Shown piece after piece: positions 8,803 to 17,392 of a stretch of DNA of 64,000 bases; positions within the stretch are counted from its first letter, which is position 1; every line of letters begins with the position of its first letter. Origin of the DNA: Rhodospirillales bacterium (GTDB lineage Bacteria; Pseudomonadota; Alphaproteobacteria; Acetobacterales; Acetobacteraceae); NCBI GenBank assembly GCA_025352665.1, contig JANXSM010000163.1, forward strand, positions 45,273-109,272. The letters run 5' to 3'. The notes beneath the pieces are model-generated. The model did no database searches. It was not told the origin of the DNA and saw nothing but the letters and a program-made list of their open reading frames with translations. The position numbers and the translations under genes are program-made.

Positions 8803-10136
8803 GCACCGTCGTTCGGTTCGCCCCATCGCCCACTGGCTATCTGCATCCCGGCAACGCCCGCCCTGCGCTGCTGAATTGGCTTTTCGCGCACAAGACCGGC
8901 GGCAAGTTCATCCTTCGGTTCGACGACACCGACGCCAGTCGCGGCACCCAGGAATACGCCGACGCCATTCGCCAAGACCTCACCTGGCTTGGTCTGACCT
9001 GGGACGACAGCTTCCGCCAGTCTGACCGGCTTCCCGCCTATGAAGCCGCCGCCGAACGTTTGAAGGCTGCCGGTCGGCTCTACCCATGTTTCGAAAGCGA
9101 GGCCGAGCTCCAGGCCAAGCGCGACTACCGCGTCAAGCGTGGCCAACCGCCGCTGTATGACCGCGCCATGCTCAAGCTCACGCCCGAGCAGCGTGAAAAG
9201 GCCGAAGCTGGCGGCAAACGCCCGTATTGGCGCTTCAAGCTTTCGGAACGCGTCATCGGCTGGCACGACCTCGTATCCGGCACGCGCGAGGTGAAGCTGT
9301 CCGCAGTGTCCGACCCGGTGCTGATCCGTGCCGATGGCACGCCGCTCTATACCTTCACGTCGGTGGTCGACGATATCGACTCCAAGGTGACGCATATCCT
9401 GCGCGGCGAGGACCACATCACCAACACCGGCGTGCAGCTCGACATCATCGATGCATTGGGCGCCAACAAGTCCAAGTTCAGCTTCGCCCATTTCCCCCTG
9501 CTGACCGGCAGCGACGGCGGCAAGCTGTCAAAGCGCACCGAGAGCATATCGCTGCGCTCCATGCGCGCCGACGGCATCGAGCCGATGGCCATCACCGCCT
9601 ATCTCGCCCGCCTCGGCACTTCCGCCGACCCAGCCCTGATGCCGCTGGAGAACCTGGCGCTCGACTTTGATTTCAGCCGGTTCTCTCGCTCCCCGGCGCG
9701 GTTCGACATCGCCCAGGTGTTGGCGCTGAACCGCAAACTGATGCACGGCATCGACTTCGCAACCGTGGCGCCGCGGCTGCCACCGGGTGCCACCGAAGCG
9801 TTCTGGCTCGCCATCCGCGGCAATCTCGACCTTCTCGCCGAAGCCCGCGGCTATTGGGATGTCGTGGCTGGCACCATCGTGCCGCCGGTGATCGAAGGCG
9901 AGGCGGAATTTCTGCGCACGGCACTCGAGCTGCTGCCCGCCGAGCCTTGGAACGACGCGATCTGGTCGGACTGGACCACGGCGATCAAGGACGCCACTGG
10001 CCGCAAGGGCAAACCCTTGTTCATGCCGCTGCGCCTTGCCTTGACCGGCGAGGAACACGGCCCCGAACTCAAGGCCCTGCTCCCCCTCATGGGCCGCACC
10101 CGCGCGGCCCAAAGACTGGCGGTGGCAGCCAGCTGA
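8799..10136 (+). CDS. gltX: Glutamyl-tRNA synthetase (HPGN variant)
   Basis: A 445-residue class I aminoacyl-tRNA synthetase that charges tRNA with glutamate (or, in alphaproteobacteria with two copies, may serve tRNA-Gln). The N-terminus FAPSPTGYLHPGNARPAL corresponds to the HIGH region, but the second residue is Pro (H16-P-G-N) where Ile or Val is usual. The KMSKS loop is KLSKR near residue 240, normal for the family. The FDDTDASR, DDIDSKVTHILRGEDH and LGTSADPALMP segments are also typical. Length is normal to slightly short. The gene follows the hypothetical protein with an ATGA overlap and is followed by a two-hairpin element. Confidence 0.92.
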   Translation: MSTVVRFAPSPTGYLHPGNARPALLNWLFAHKTGGKFILRFDDTDASRGTQEYADAIRQDLTWLGLTWDDSFRQSDRLPAYEAAAERLKAAGRLYPCFESEAELQAKRDYRVKRGQPPLYDRAMLKLTPEQREKAEAGGKRPYWRFKLSERVIGWHDLVSGTREVKLSAVSDPVLIRADGTPLYTFTSVVDDIDSKVTHILRGEDHITNTGVQLDIIDALGANKSKFSFAHFPLLTGSDGGKLSKRTESISLRSMRADGIEPMAITAYLARLGTSADPALMPLENLALDFDFSRFSRSPARFDIAQVLALNRKLMHGIDFATVAPRLPPGATEAFWLAIRGNLDLLAEARGYWDVVAGTIVPPVIEGEAEFLRTALELLPAEPWNDAIWSDWTTAIKDATGRKGKPLFMPLRLALTGEEHGPELKALLPLMGRTRAAQRLAVAAS

Positions 10137-10159
10137 GCGGCGCGCAAAATCAGCGGCGT

Positions 10160-10264
10160 TAGAGCAATATCGCCTGAGGTTGAACCAACCGTGCGATGAA
10201 ATTGCTCGTTAAAACAAAGGGGTAGAGTCTGATCGCTTCGCCTATCAGAAGCGATAACACTCTA
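10160..10264. mobile_element. TA-flanked two-hairpin element (copy 2, 101 bp)
   Basis: Bounded by TA at 10160-10161 and 10263-10264. The left half pairs GAGCAAT...ATTGCTC; the right half is TAGAGTCTGATCGCTT...AAGCGATAACACTCTA around CGCCTATCAG, the core shared by copies at 33403 and 43057. The sequence GGTTGAACCAA in the left half is shared, in reverse complement, with copies at 35553, 50256 and 55883. The right TA forms part of the stop codon of the convergent minus-strand gene. It lies between the 3' ends of gltX and that gene. Confidence 0.75.
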
Positions 10265-11347
10265 GAACATGTGCTCCTTGCGCCGGTTTGCCAGGCTGTA
10301 GAGCCCGTAGGTGATCTTGGCGCGCCGACTGGCGTGCGAGACGATGTATCGTGGCGTGACGCGGCCGCCGAAGCCTGCGAAATACTGCACTTGGCCCGCG
10401 TTGTAGACGCCGTCGAAATCAAAGGTCAGCCGCCGCCGGCTCGCTTCCTGCAGTGCCGCCCAGACCAGGAGTACCGATGCCGACGCCGCCGGCTGGCCCG
10501 GCGCGCGGGTGCCCAGGAAGTTGTACATCCTGCCTGCGCCTTCCTGGTCCCACATCGTGAACAGACCGGCCTTGGCTGCGCCCGTGCTGTCGCGGGCCAG
10601 CAGGATATGGCCGCGGCCGCGATGGAGGCAGGCCTGGATGAGCCGCTCCACACGCGCTGCATCGTAACGGAACTGCTTACCCGCGTTCTCGACGTTGCTG
10701 CTGTAGAAGGCCACGAACTCATCAGGCGCGGCATCTGTGTCGACCGTGTGCAATGCCTGCGCGTCACGGATGAGCCGGCGATGGCCACGTCGGATGGCTG
10801 CCCAGAGTTTATCGTTCGAGCTCGGATCGATCTCGAAGGTGAACTGTACCGAGGTTTTGCAGCCTTCCCGCTGAAACGCCAGCGTGTCGGCGATGCCATG
10901 ATAAAGCTTCAAGGACAGCACGTCGTAGGGCGGCAGACGGCCCAACAGCTCGCGGGTCATATCGTTCCGCTGCTGCATCTGGCTCGACTCCGGCCCGTCC
11001 ATTGGCGCGAAGGTGGGACCGCTGAAATGCACCAGGGGCGGCATGCTGCAGGTGATCAGCCCGAGATGTCGGGTCATCATATACGGCAGACGCGCAATGG
11101 CGGCGCCGTCACGCGTGACCTGAACCTCGCGCACCGCACCTTCGCTGCAGATGTCGAGCCACCAGTCCTCATGATAAATGGTCGGAGACAGGCTCGGGAT
11201 GCGATGGGGCACCTTTGTGGTGTTGGTGCGAACCGGTGAGTCGATTACCTCATCTCCCACACTCATAAACGACGCCGTTCCTTCCGATGCCGTGCAGTCC
11301 TGCAAGGTCGGCGCGCCAGCCGGCGGGCCGCGGAGTGTGGCCGGCAT
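10262..11347 (-). CDS. BioF2-like acetyltransferase (GNAT fold)
   Basis: A protein of up to 361 residues resembling the BioF2-like/FemAB-type GNAT family (cellulose-biosynthesis or peptidoglycan-type acyl/aminoacyl transferases). Recognisable parts are an N-terminal EDWWLDICSEG strand region, RRGHRRLIRDAQ, FYSSNVENAGKQFRYD, and the late KAGLFTMWDQEGAGRMYNFLGTR region followed by FDFDGVYNAGQVQYFAGFGG, which matches the acetyl-group cleft. ATG at 11347 gives the longest form; an internal ATG at 11266 (MSVGDE) is a good alternative. The stop codon TAG is made by the edge of the hairpin element. The upstream 200 bp are AT-rich and likely hold its promoter. Acceptor unknown. Confidence 0.72.
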   Translation of the reverse strand: MPATLRGPPAGAPTLQDCTASEGTASFMSVGDEVIDSPVRTNTTKVPHRIPSLSPTIYHEDWWLDICSEGAVREVQVTRDGAAIARLPYMMTRHLGLITCSMPPLVHFSGPTFAPMDGPESSQMQQRNDMTRELLGRLPPYDVLSLKLYHGIADTLAFQREGCKTSVQFTFEIDPSSNDKLWAAIRRGHRRLIRDAQALHTVDTDAAPDEFVAFYSSNVENAGKQFRYDAARVERLIQACLHRGRGHILLARDSTGAAKAGLFTMWDQEGAGRMYNFLGTRAPGQPAASASVLLVWAALQEASRRRLTFDFDGVYNAGQVQYFAGFGGRVTPRYIVSHASRRAKITYGLYSLANRRKEHMF

Positions 11348-11553
11348 TCATGCAAGCCGTTTTAAACATTTCGCAAACTTTATCAGAACCGGTCCAACGA
11401 CCGCCGTTCGAGCCGGTTTGCATACTCACATCAGTTACATCAACTGTGCTTTGAATATAACATCTTTTGCTATATTACTTTTTGCAACCTATTGTAATAT
11501 CGATTACAACTTATACTATCCTATCGAAGCACGCTCAATGCACGTCGCGTCCG
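11348..11553. other. AT-rich intergenic region
   Basis: About 200 bp of markedly AT-rich sequence (for example TTTGCTATATTACTTTTTGC) in an otherwise GC-rich window, upstream of the BioF2-like gene. It probably holds its promoter, though no single clear -35/-10 pair can be assigned. It may also mark foreign sequence. No gene was recognised here. Confidence 0.4.
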
Positions 11554-11709
11554 CTATCCCTGCAGCAGCACATGCTGCTGGTCTTCGTTGATCTTGAGGC
11601 GGCGAAAGCGCGCGAGCGTCATGACGCTCCGGGACCAAACATCTAGAAGATTCCCCCCGGTGACGGTCTCGTGGCGGTCGAGTTACGCCTGGAGGTCTGC
11701 GGTGTTCAT
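11554..11709 (-). pseudogene. Broken 50-codon ORF coupled to uracil-DNA glycosylase
   Basis: The uracil-DNA glycosylase gene stops with TGA overlapping an ATG (ATGA) at 11709. From this ATG a frame reads MNTADLQA, a TAA, then LDRHETVTGGNLLDVW and on to a TAG at 11554: exactly 52 codons with one internal stop at codon 9. The residue composition after the stop looks coding (WSRSVMTLARFRRLK), so a small co-translated protein may have been lost by one nonsense mutation. No family recognised. It could also be chance reading of spacer DNA. Confidence 0.35.
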
Positions 11710-12299
11710 GAAAGCTCCTGCGGCAGTTCCAGTGCTGCCGCCACCCGCGATCGCAGCAGCGGCAGCAGTTCGTCCACGAACCACGGCGTGCGGCGTTCCC
11801 AGCCCAGGGTGCGCCACGACGGATGCGGCAGGGCCATGACATCGGCCGGTGCGTCCCTGAAGCCCGCCACCACCGGCGCCATCGATCCCGGGCCAAAGCG
11901 GCGGGCGATGGCGTAGCTGCCCACCAGCAGGGTGAGCCGCAGCTGTGGCATCAGCGGCAGCAGGCGCGGGTGCCAGATGGGCGCGCAGATCGGCATGGGC
12001 GGACGGTCGCCGCCGCGTGCCAGCACCCCGGGGTAGCACAGTCCCATCGGCAGGATCGCCACGCGGCTGGCGTCGTAGAACACATCGGCGCTGATTCCGA
12101 GCCAGGCGCGCAACCGGTCACCGGACGCATCGGTGAATGGCCGGCCGCTGAGATGAACCTTGGTGCCGGGCGCCTGGCTGGTGATGAGCAGCCGCGCGGT
12201 GGCTGACACCTGCAGCACCGGCCGCGGCCCCAGCGGCAATTCGGCGGCGCACAAGGTGCAGGCGCGGGCGGCTGTGGCGATGTCGTCGAGTGCGGCCAT
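11706..12299 (-). CDS. Uracil-DNA glycosylase family protein
   Basis: A 197-residue member of the uracil-DNA glycosylase superfamily (the short type that begins by gathering Cys residues, ARACTLCAAELP). Seen are the water-activating/active-site segment SQAPGTKVHLSGRPFTD near residue 42, ILPMGLCYPG, and the Leu-loop region ALPHPSWRTLGW near residue 160 that corresponds to the HPSP-type motif, with Trp in place of Pro. It removes uracil or related lesions from DNA. It is the last intact gene of a minus-strand operon with tesA, thpR and a histidine phosphatase; its ATG lies one base after the preceding stop. Substrate class within the superfamily is uncertain. Confidence 0.8.
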   Translation of the reverse strand: MAALDDIATAARACTLCAAELPLGPRPVLQVSATARLLITSQAPGTKVHLSGRPFTDASGDRLRAWLGISADVFYDASRVAILPMGLCYPGVLARGGDRPPMPICAPIWHPRLLPLMPQLRLTLLVGSYAIARRFGPGSMAPVVAGFRDAPADVMALPHPSWRTLGWERRTPWFVDELLPLLRSRVAAALELPQELS

Positions 12300-12300
12300 C

Positions 12301-12849
12301 TCAGCGGTCGATCGCCCGCCAGCCGTGTTGCAGCACGCCGTCGGTCACCACAAAGAAATGCCCGCCGCTGCCAGGTGGCTGGTCGGCGGCGCGCGAGATC
12401 GAAACGCCCGTGACATGGCACAGCAGCAGTGCCCCCACCGCGCCATGCGCCACGATTGCGACAGTGCCCGCGCTCTCCACCATCACCTGGCCGACCGCTG
12501 CCACAATACGAGCCTGCGCATCGATCGCGCGTTCCCAGCCGCGGATGCTGGCTTCGGGGGCTGCGAAAAAAATATCCGCCATCGCCTCGAACGCGGCGCG
12601 CGGCAGATAGCCAGTGGAACTCCGGTCGTTCTCGCCCAACGCGTCCAGCGTGGCGAACGGGCCGCCTTGCGTCAGGATTTCCGCCGCCTCCATCGCCTTG
12701 CGCTCGGTGCTTGACCACACGGCATCGAACCGAGGCGGAACAAACGCTGCCATGCGCGCGCGCCCGCGTGCCGACAATCGCCACGCGCACACGTCCACCG
12801 CCGGATCGATCTCCACGTCCGGATGCGTGATGAGCCAATAGCTGCTCAT
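12301..12849 (-). CDS. Histidine phosphatase family protein
   Basis: A 182-residue phosphoglycerate-mutase-like protein. The usual RHG motif appears as ITHPDVEIDP at residues 6-15: His is kept, the preceding Arg is Thr. The second phosphate-binding Arg lies in WSSTERKAMEAA near residue 58 and the C-terminal catalytic His in VAIVAHGAVGALLL near residue 138. Such THP-type variants form a group of their own; substrate unknown. The start at 12849 gives a four-base overlap with thpR; the longer frame upstream to 13128 is only a shadow of thpR. Confidence 0.78.
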   Translation of the reverse strand: MSSYWLITHPDVEIDPAVDVCAWRLSARGRARMAAFVPPRFDAVWSSTERKAMEAAEILTQGGPFATLDALGENDRSSTGYLPRAAFEAMADIFFAAPEASIRGWERAIDAQARIVAAVGQVMVESAGTVAIVAHGAVGALLLCHVTGVSISRAADQPPGSGGHFFVVTDGVLQHGWRAIDR

Positions 12850-13379
12850 GCTAGCGGGTACGCCACTTCGGCGGTGTAGACCGAGGCCTCCTTGCCCAGT
12901 TGCGAGCTGAACAGGGTGAACGCGTCGATCACCACCGGCCCGGCCCGGAACAGGTTGTTCGACTGTACATAGGCCGCCAGCTTCTCCTCGACCGTGTTGT
13001 CCAGCCGCGCCAGCATCACATGCGGCAGGAAGCGCCGCTTCTCGGCCGGCAGGCCGGCCCGGTGCAGCGCCGTCTCGATCTTGGCCTGCAGATGTTCCAG
13101 CTGCGCATTGCGCTCCACCCCCACCCAAAGTGCCACCTCGCGTCCGGCGCGGTTTTGGGTGCCCACGCCGGCCAGGCTCAGTGCGAACCGCTTGGAGCGG
13201 AGCGTGGCCAGGGCGAGATCCACCTCCTCCGCCCGATGCGGCGGCACTTCGCCGACAAAGCGCAAGGTGAGGTGCAGATTGGCCTCCGAGACCCAGCGCC
13301 CACCCGGCAGGCCGCGGGCGAGCCGGGTCAGCGGCTCACGCAAATCCCATGGCAGATCGATCGCAACGAACAGCCTCAC
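12846..13379 (-). CDS. thpR: RNA 2',3'-cyclic phosphodiesterase (2H family)
   Basis: A 177-residue 2H phosphoesterase, formerly called 2'-5' RNA ligase. It opens with MRLFVAIDLP and has the first HxTx motif as HLTL at residues 40-43. The second motif is HVML near residue 123, so its Thr is Met, which may weaken substrate binding; the His is present. The family hydrolyses 2',3'-cyclic phosphate ends of RNA. It overlaps tesA upstream and the histidine phosphatase downstream by four bases each. Confidence 0.85.
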   Translation of the reverse strand: MRLFVAIDLPWDLREPLTRLARGLPGGRWVSEANLHLTLRFVGEVPPHRAEEVDLALATLRSKRFALSLAGVGTQNRAGREVALWVGVERNAQLEHLQAKIETALHRAGLPAEKRRFLPHVMLARLDNTVEEKLAAYVQSNNLFRAGPVVIDAFTLFSSQLGKEASVYTAEVAYPLA

Positions 13380-14011
13380 GGCTTGATACGAGCCAGCAGT
13401 TCTGCAACGCGGGGAGAAATCCGCGCCACCACGCGGCGCACGCCTGCTGGGTTGGGGTGGATGCGATCGGCTTGGTTCAACGCCGGGTCTGCGGCGACAC
13501 CTTCGAGAAAGAACGAATCGTAGATCACGCCGGGGCGGCGGCCCAGTTTGTCGAACACCGCGCGGAACTCGGCCTGGTAGGCATCGCCCAGATTGGGCGG
13601 CGCATACATGCCGGACAGCAGCACCGGAATGTGTTTCGCAGCCAACGCATCCAGGATCGCCGTCAGGTTCTGCGCGGTGTTGCGCGGATCGATGCCGCGC
13701 AGTCCGTCGTTGCCGCCAAGCTCCACGATCGCGGCATCCGCGCCGTCTGCCAGCGCCCAGTCAAGCCGCGCGAGGCCGCCTGCCGTGGTGTCGCCGGACA
13801 CGGCGGCGTCGATGACGGTGATCTGGGGAAACGCCTCCCCGAGCCTCGACTCGAAGCCGTCTTCGTGGGCCAGGCCGTATCCGGCGGCGAGGCTGTCGCC
13901 GAGCACCAGCACCCGCGGTTTGCCCGCCGAGATGAAAACAACGCAACACAGCAGGACCAAGGCTTTGCGCCAGTCGCAGGACAGGCCATATCGCTCAAAC
14001 ATGGACGTCAT
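13376..14011 (-). CDS. tesA: Arylesterase/thioesterase, SGNH (GDSL) family
   Basis: A 211-residue secreted SGNH hydrolase. A hydrophobic N-terminal segment (ALVLLCCVVFISAG) is a likely signal peptide or anchor. Block I is VLVLGDSLAAGYGLA with the nucleophile Ser, block II Gly in AAVSGDTTAGG, block III Asn in ELGGNDGLRG, and block V DRIHPNPAG with the catalytic Asp and His. The family acts on acyl thioesters and aryl esters in the periplasm. ATG at 14011 is favoured by GGAGG seven bases before it. As in enterobacteria, it is divergent from ybbA-ybbP; here the two coding regions overlap by 11 bp at their starts. Confidence 0.9.
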   Translation of the reverse strand: MTSMFERYGLSCDWRKALVLLCCVVFISAGKPRVLVLGDSLAAGYGLAHEDGFESRLGEAFPQITVIDAAVSGDTTAGGLARLDWALADGADAAIVELGGNDGLRGIDPRNTAQNLTAILDALAAKHIPVLLSGMYAPPNLGDAYQAEFRAVFDKLGRRPGVIYDSFFLEGVAADPALNQADRIHPNPAGVRRVVARISPRVAELLARIKP

Positions 14012-14729
14012 TCACACGCCTCCGCCCCAACTCACTCCCACCGCCGCTCCCAACCTCGGGGCGGCGGCATTCATTTCGGTGCGGCATTTGACCTTGACCG
14101 TGCCTTCGGCAGCGGGTGCGGTCAACATCTTGCGCGGCATCGACATGGATGTGGCGGCGGGGGAGGCTGTCGGCATCGTGGGTCCTTCCGGGTCGGGCAA
14201 GACCAGTCTCCTGATGGTGCTGGCCGGGCTGGAACGCGCCAGCGGGGGCTCGGTTCAGATTGGCGGCCAGGAGCTGACCCGCATGAACGAGGACGCACTG
14301 TCACGTCTCCGCCGCGCTGATATTGGTATCGTGTTCCAATCCTTCCACCTCATCGCCTCGATGACCGCGCTCGAGAACGTGGCGATCCCGCTGGAACTCG
14401 CCGGACGCGCCGATGCGATGGCCACAGCCGAGGCCAGCCTGCGTGCCGTGGGGCTGGGTCATCGGCTGACCCATTTGCCCAGCCAGCTGTCAGGTGGCGA
14501 GCAGCAGCGCGTGGCGCTGGCCCGCGCCACCGCCGCCCGTCCCCGCCTGCTGCTGGCGGACGAGCCGACCGGAAATCTCGACCGCGCCACCGGCGAGACG
14601 GTGATGGACCTGCTGTTCGGCCTGCGTGCCACAACCGGCGCCACCTTGCTGCTGATCACCCATGACACCGCCCTGGCCGCTCGCTGCGACCGCGAGATCC
14701 GCATCGTCGACGGCCTGATCGCATCATGA
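14001..14729 (+). CDS. ybbA: ABC transporter ATP-binding protein, YbbA/LolD type
   Basis: A 242-residue ABC ATPase of the MacB/LolD/YbbA class. It has Walker A GIVGPSGSGKTS near residue 57, Q-loop IGIVFQSFHL, signature LSGGEQQRVALARA, Walker B LLLADEPTGNLD and the H-loop ITHDTALA. It pairs with the FtsX-type permease encoded next, which starts four bases before its stop. The tesA-ybbA-ybbP arrangement is widely conserved, though the exported substrate is not known. The start ATG at 14001 shares a CATG palindrome with an internal ATG of tesA on the other strand. Confidence 0.92.
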   Translation: MDVIHTPPPQLTPTAAPNLGAAAFISVRHLTLTVPSAAGAVNILRGIDMDVAAGEAVGIVGPSGSGKTSLLMVLAGLERASGGSVQIGGQELTRMNEDALSRLRRADIGIVFQSFHLIASMTALENVAIPLELAGRADAMATAEASLRAVGLGHRLTHLPSQLSGGEQQRVALARATAARPRLLLADEPTGNLDRATGETVMDLLFGLRATTGATLLLITHDTALAARCDREIRIVDGLIAS

Positions 14730-17215
14730 TGCTCGCCCTGCGCCTGGCCGGTCGCGAGCTGCGCGGCGGTGCCCGCGGCCTGCGGGTGGTGCTCGCCTGC
14801 CTGGCCCTGGGCGTTGCCGCCATTGCCGGCGTCGGCAGCCTGCGCGCGGGGATCGAGCAGGGGTTGGCGGCCGACGGCGCGCGCATCCTCGGCGGCGACA
14901 TCGCCGTGCAAGGCGGTTCGCAGGCGCTGCCGGACACGGTGCGCGACTGGCTGCATGCGCATGGCGCCAAGACGTCGGACGTGGTCGGCATGCGCTCCAT
15001 GCTCGTGGTACCCGGCGGCGAGCGCATGCTGGTTGAACTGAAGGCAGTCGATGCCGCCTGGCCGCTGATCGGTGCTGCGGTGTTCGACCCGGTCGGTCCA
15101 CTGCGCCCGCAAAGCCTTGCGGTAGAGCCGCTCGTGCTCGACCGGCTTGGCGTGAAGCCCGGCGCGGCGCTGCAACTGGGGCGGTCGAGCTTCACCCTGC
15201 AATCCACCCTCACCACGGAGCCGGACCGGGTCGGCACGCCCTCGGTGCTCGGTCCGCGCGCGCTGATCCGGCTTGACGACCTTGCGGCCACCGGCCTGAT
15301 CCAGCCGGGTGCCATCGTCGAGTACCAGCTTCGCGCGCTGTTCCCGCCCGGCACCAACATCGCACGCACGATCGCCGATCTGCGCGCGGCCTTCTCGGAT
15401 TCGGGCTGGCGGGTGCGTGACAGTTCTAACGCGGCCCCCAACGTCAAGCAGTTCCTCGAGCGCACCAGCCTGTTCATGACGCTGGTGGGCCTCACCTCGC
15501 TGCTGGTCGGCGGCATCGGTGTGGCCAATGGCGTGCGCGCCTGGCTGGAAGGGCGTGCTCGCAGCATCGCCACGCTGCGCTGCCTCGGCGCCTCGCCCTG
15601 GCTCGTGTTCAGCGTCTGCGCACTTCAGGTTGCAGCCCTGGCCAGCGCCGGCATCGTGCTCGGCCTGGTGGTCGGCGCCCTGCTGCCGGTGCTGGCGGCC
15701 AACCTGCTGGGGAGTGCCTTGCCGGTCGCTCCCGTGCAGGGATTGTTCGCAGGCCCGTTGCTGCTGGCCGGCACCTACGGCGCGTTGATCGCCGCGGTGT
15801 TCGCCCTTGGCCCGCTGGCCCGCTCGATGGCGATCTCCGGCGCCGCCCTGTTCCGCGACGCCGTGCTACCCGCCGGCGGCCGTCCGCAGGCCTGGGTGAT
15901 CGCGACAACCACGATCCTCACGCTGGTCCTGGTTGGCCTCACCGTCGCCACCGCCGTTGAGCGTGGGTTCGCCCTTGGCTTCTGTGCCGCGGCCCTGGTC
16001 ACGCTGGCACTGTTCCGCGGCGGCGCCTGGCTGCTCATGCGGGTCGCCTCACGCATCACTGCCACCGGGCACCCCGCGGTGCGGCTGGCACTGGGCAACC
16101 TCTATCGTCCCGGCACCGCCACACCGCTGATGCTGGTCTCGGTCGGCCTCGGTCTGTCGACGTTGGCGGCGGTGGCGCTGATCGAAGGCAACGTGCAACG
16201 CCAGGTGACCGAGCAACTGCCGAACGCGGCGCCGAGCTTCTTTTTCGTCGACATCCAGAACAGCCAGATGTCGACCTTCCGTGCCATCCTGGCCGCCGAG
16301 CCGGGAGTGACGGACATGCAGGAGGTGCCGAGCCTGCGCGCCCGGCTGGTGTCCGTGGCGGGGGTTCCCGCTGACCAGGTGCATGCCACGCCCGACACCG
16401 CCTGGGCGCTGCGCGGCGACCGTGGCCTGACGTATGCCGCCGCCATGCCCAAGGACACACGCCTCGTGGCGGGACAGTGGTGGCCGGCCGACTACACCGG
16501 CACGCCGCTGCTGTCGCTCGACGCCAATCTCGCGCGCGGCTGGGGCGTGCATCTCGGCGACATCATCCGCGTCAACGTGCTCGGCCGCGACATCGACCTG
16601 AAAGTGGACAGCTTCCGCGACATCGCCTGGCGCTCGATGGGTATCAACTTCACCTTCGTCGCAAGCCCTGGATTGCTTGACAAGGCGCCCCACACGCATA
16701 TCGCCACCGTGCGCGCGACCGATGCCAGCCAGGGTCGCCTGCTGCGGGCGGTGACGGACGCGCTGCCCAACGTGTCCGGCATCCGGGTCGCCGATATTCT
16801 GGCAGCCGTCGGCGTGCTGTTCGCCCAGATCGGCACGGCACTGGCTGCCACCGGCTCGCTCACCTTGGCCGCCGGTGCCCTGGTGCTGGCCGGGGCGGTG
16901 GCGTCCGGCCAACGCCGGCGCATCAACGAGGCGGTGATCCTGAAAAGCCTCGGCGCCACCGCACGGCAGATACGCACCGCATGGTTGGTAGAATTCGGCG
17001 CACTCGGCGCCGTCGCCGGGCTGATCGCAGCGCTGATCGGCACCGCGTCGAGCTACGGAGTGGTGCATTACGTGATGGGGACTGACTGGGCCTTCCTGCC
17101 GGAAACCCTGGCCGGAACGATTTTCGCCTGTGTTGCCTTAATGCTGCTGTTCGGCTTTGCTGGCACCGAAGCGGCGTTACGCGCCAAAGCCGCCCCACTT
17201 TTACGAAATGATTAG
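14726..17215 (+). CDS. ybbP: ABC transporter permease, YbbP-like (two FtsX domains)
   Basis: An 829-residue inner-membrane permease. An N-terminal membrane segment (residues 10-35) is followed by a periplasmic domain, an FtsX-type four-helix block around residues 255-420 (TSLLVGGIGVANGVRA, then LRCLGASPW), a second periplasmic part and a C-terminal FtsX block from about 690 to 825 (RRRINEAVILKSLGAT). Duplicated FtsX domains and length fit YbbP. With YbbA it forms an export or membrane-remodelling ABC complex of the type used for lipoprotein or lipid handling. Start overlaps ybbA (ATGA). Confidence 0.9.
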   Translation: MMLALRLAGRELRGGARGLRVVLACLALGVAAIAGVGSLRAGIEQGLAADGARILGGDIAVQGGSQALPDTVRDWLHAHGAKTSDVVGMRSMLVVPGGERMLVELKAVDAAWPLIGAAVFDPVGPLRPQSLAVEPLVLDRLGVKPGAALQLGRSSFTLQSTLTTEPDRVGTPSVLGPRALIRLDDLAATGLIQPGAIVEYQLRALFPPGTNIARTIADLRAAFSDSGWRVRDSSNAAPNVKQFLERTSLFMTLVGLTSLLVGGIGVANGVRAWLEGRARSIATLRCLGASPWLVFSVCALQVAALASAGIVLGLVVGALLPVLAANLLGSALPVAPVQGLFAGPLLLAGTYGALIAAVFALGPLARSMAISGAALFRDAVLPAGGRPQAWVIATTTILTLVLVGLTVATAVERGFALGFCAAALVTLALFRGGAWLLMRVASRITATGHPAVRLALGNLYRPGTATPLMLVSVGLGLSTLAAVALIEGNVQRQVTEQLPNAAPSFFFVDIQNSQMSTFRAILAAEPGVTDMQEVPSLRARLVSVAGVPADQVHATPDTAWALRGDRGLTYAAAMPKDTRLVAGQWWPADYTGTPLLSLDANLARGWGVHLGDIIRVNVLGRDIDLKVDSFRDIAWRSMGINFTFVASPGLLDKAPHTHIATVRATDASQGRLLRAVTDALPNVSGIRVADILAAVGVLFAQIGTALAATGSLTLAAGALVLAGAVASGQRRRINEAVILKSLGATARQIRTAWLVEFGALGAVAGLIAALIGTASSYGVVHYVMGTDWAFLPETLAGTIFACVALMLLFGFAGTEAALRAKAAPLLRND

Positions 17216-17392
17216 GTAAAACCGCTTAATGATAAGCTGTGTGTGAGCCGCTCCGGTTCAGACATCAGGTGCCTGTCCACGGTTTAATACGTGTCTGCTT
17301 GAATCGAGCCGCGATTCAGACGAAGTCTAATATCTCGGTGCAAAAAACGATCCCCTCGCATCGCCCGCATTCGCCAAAGGAAACTCCCGCCC

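Noticed and set aside
11178..11591. Plus-strand open frame of 137 codons
   Set aside because: It overlaps the 5' part of the BioF2-like gene and runs through AT-rich spacer; no family resemblance.
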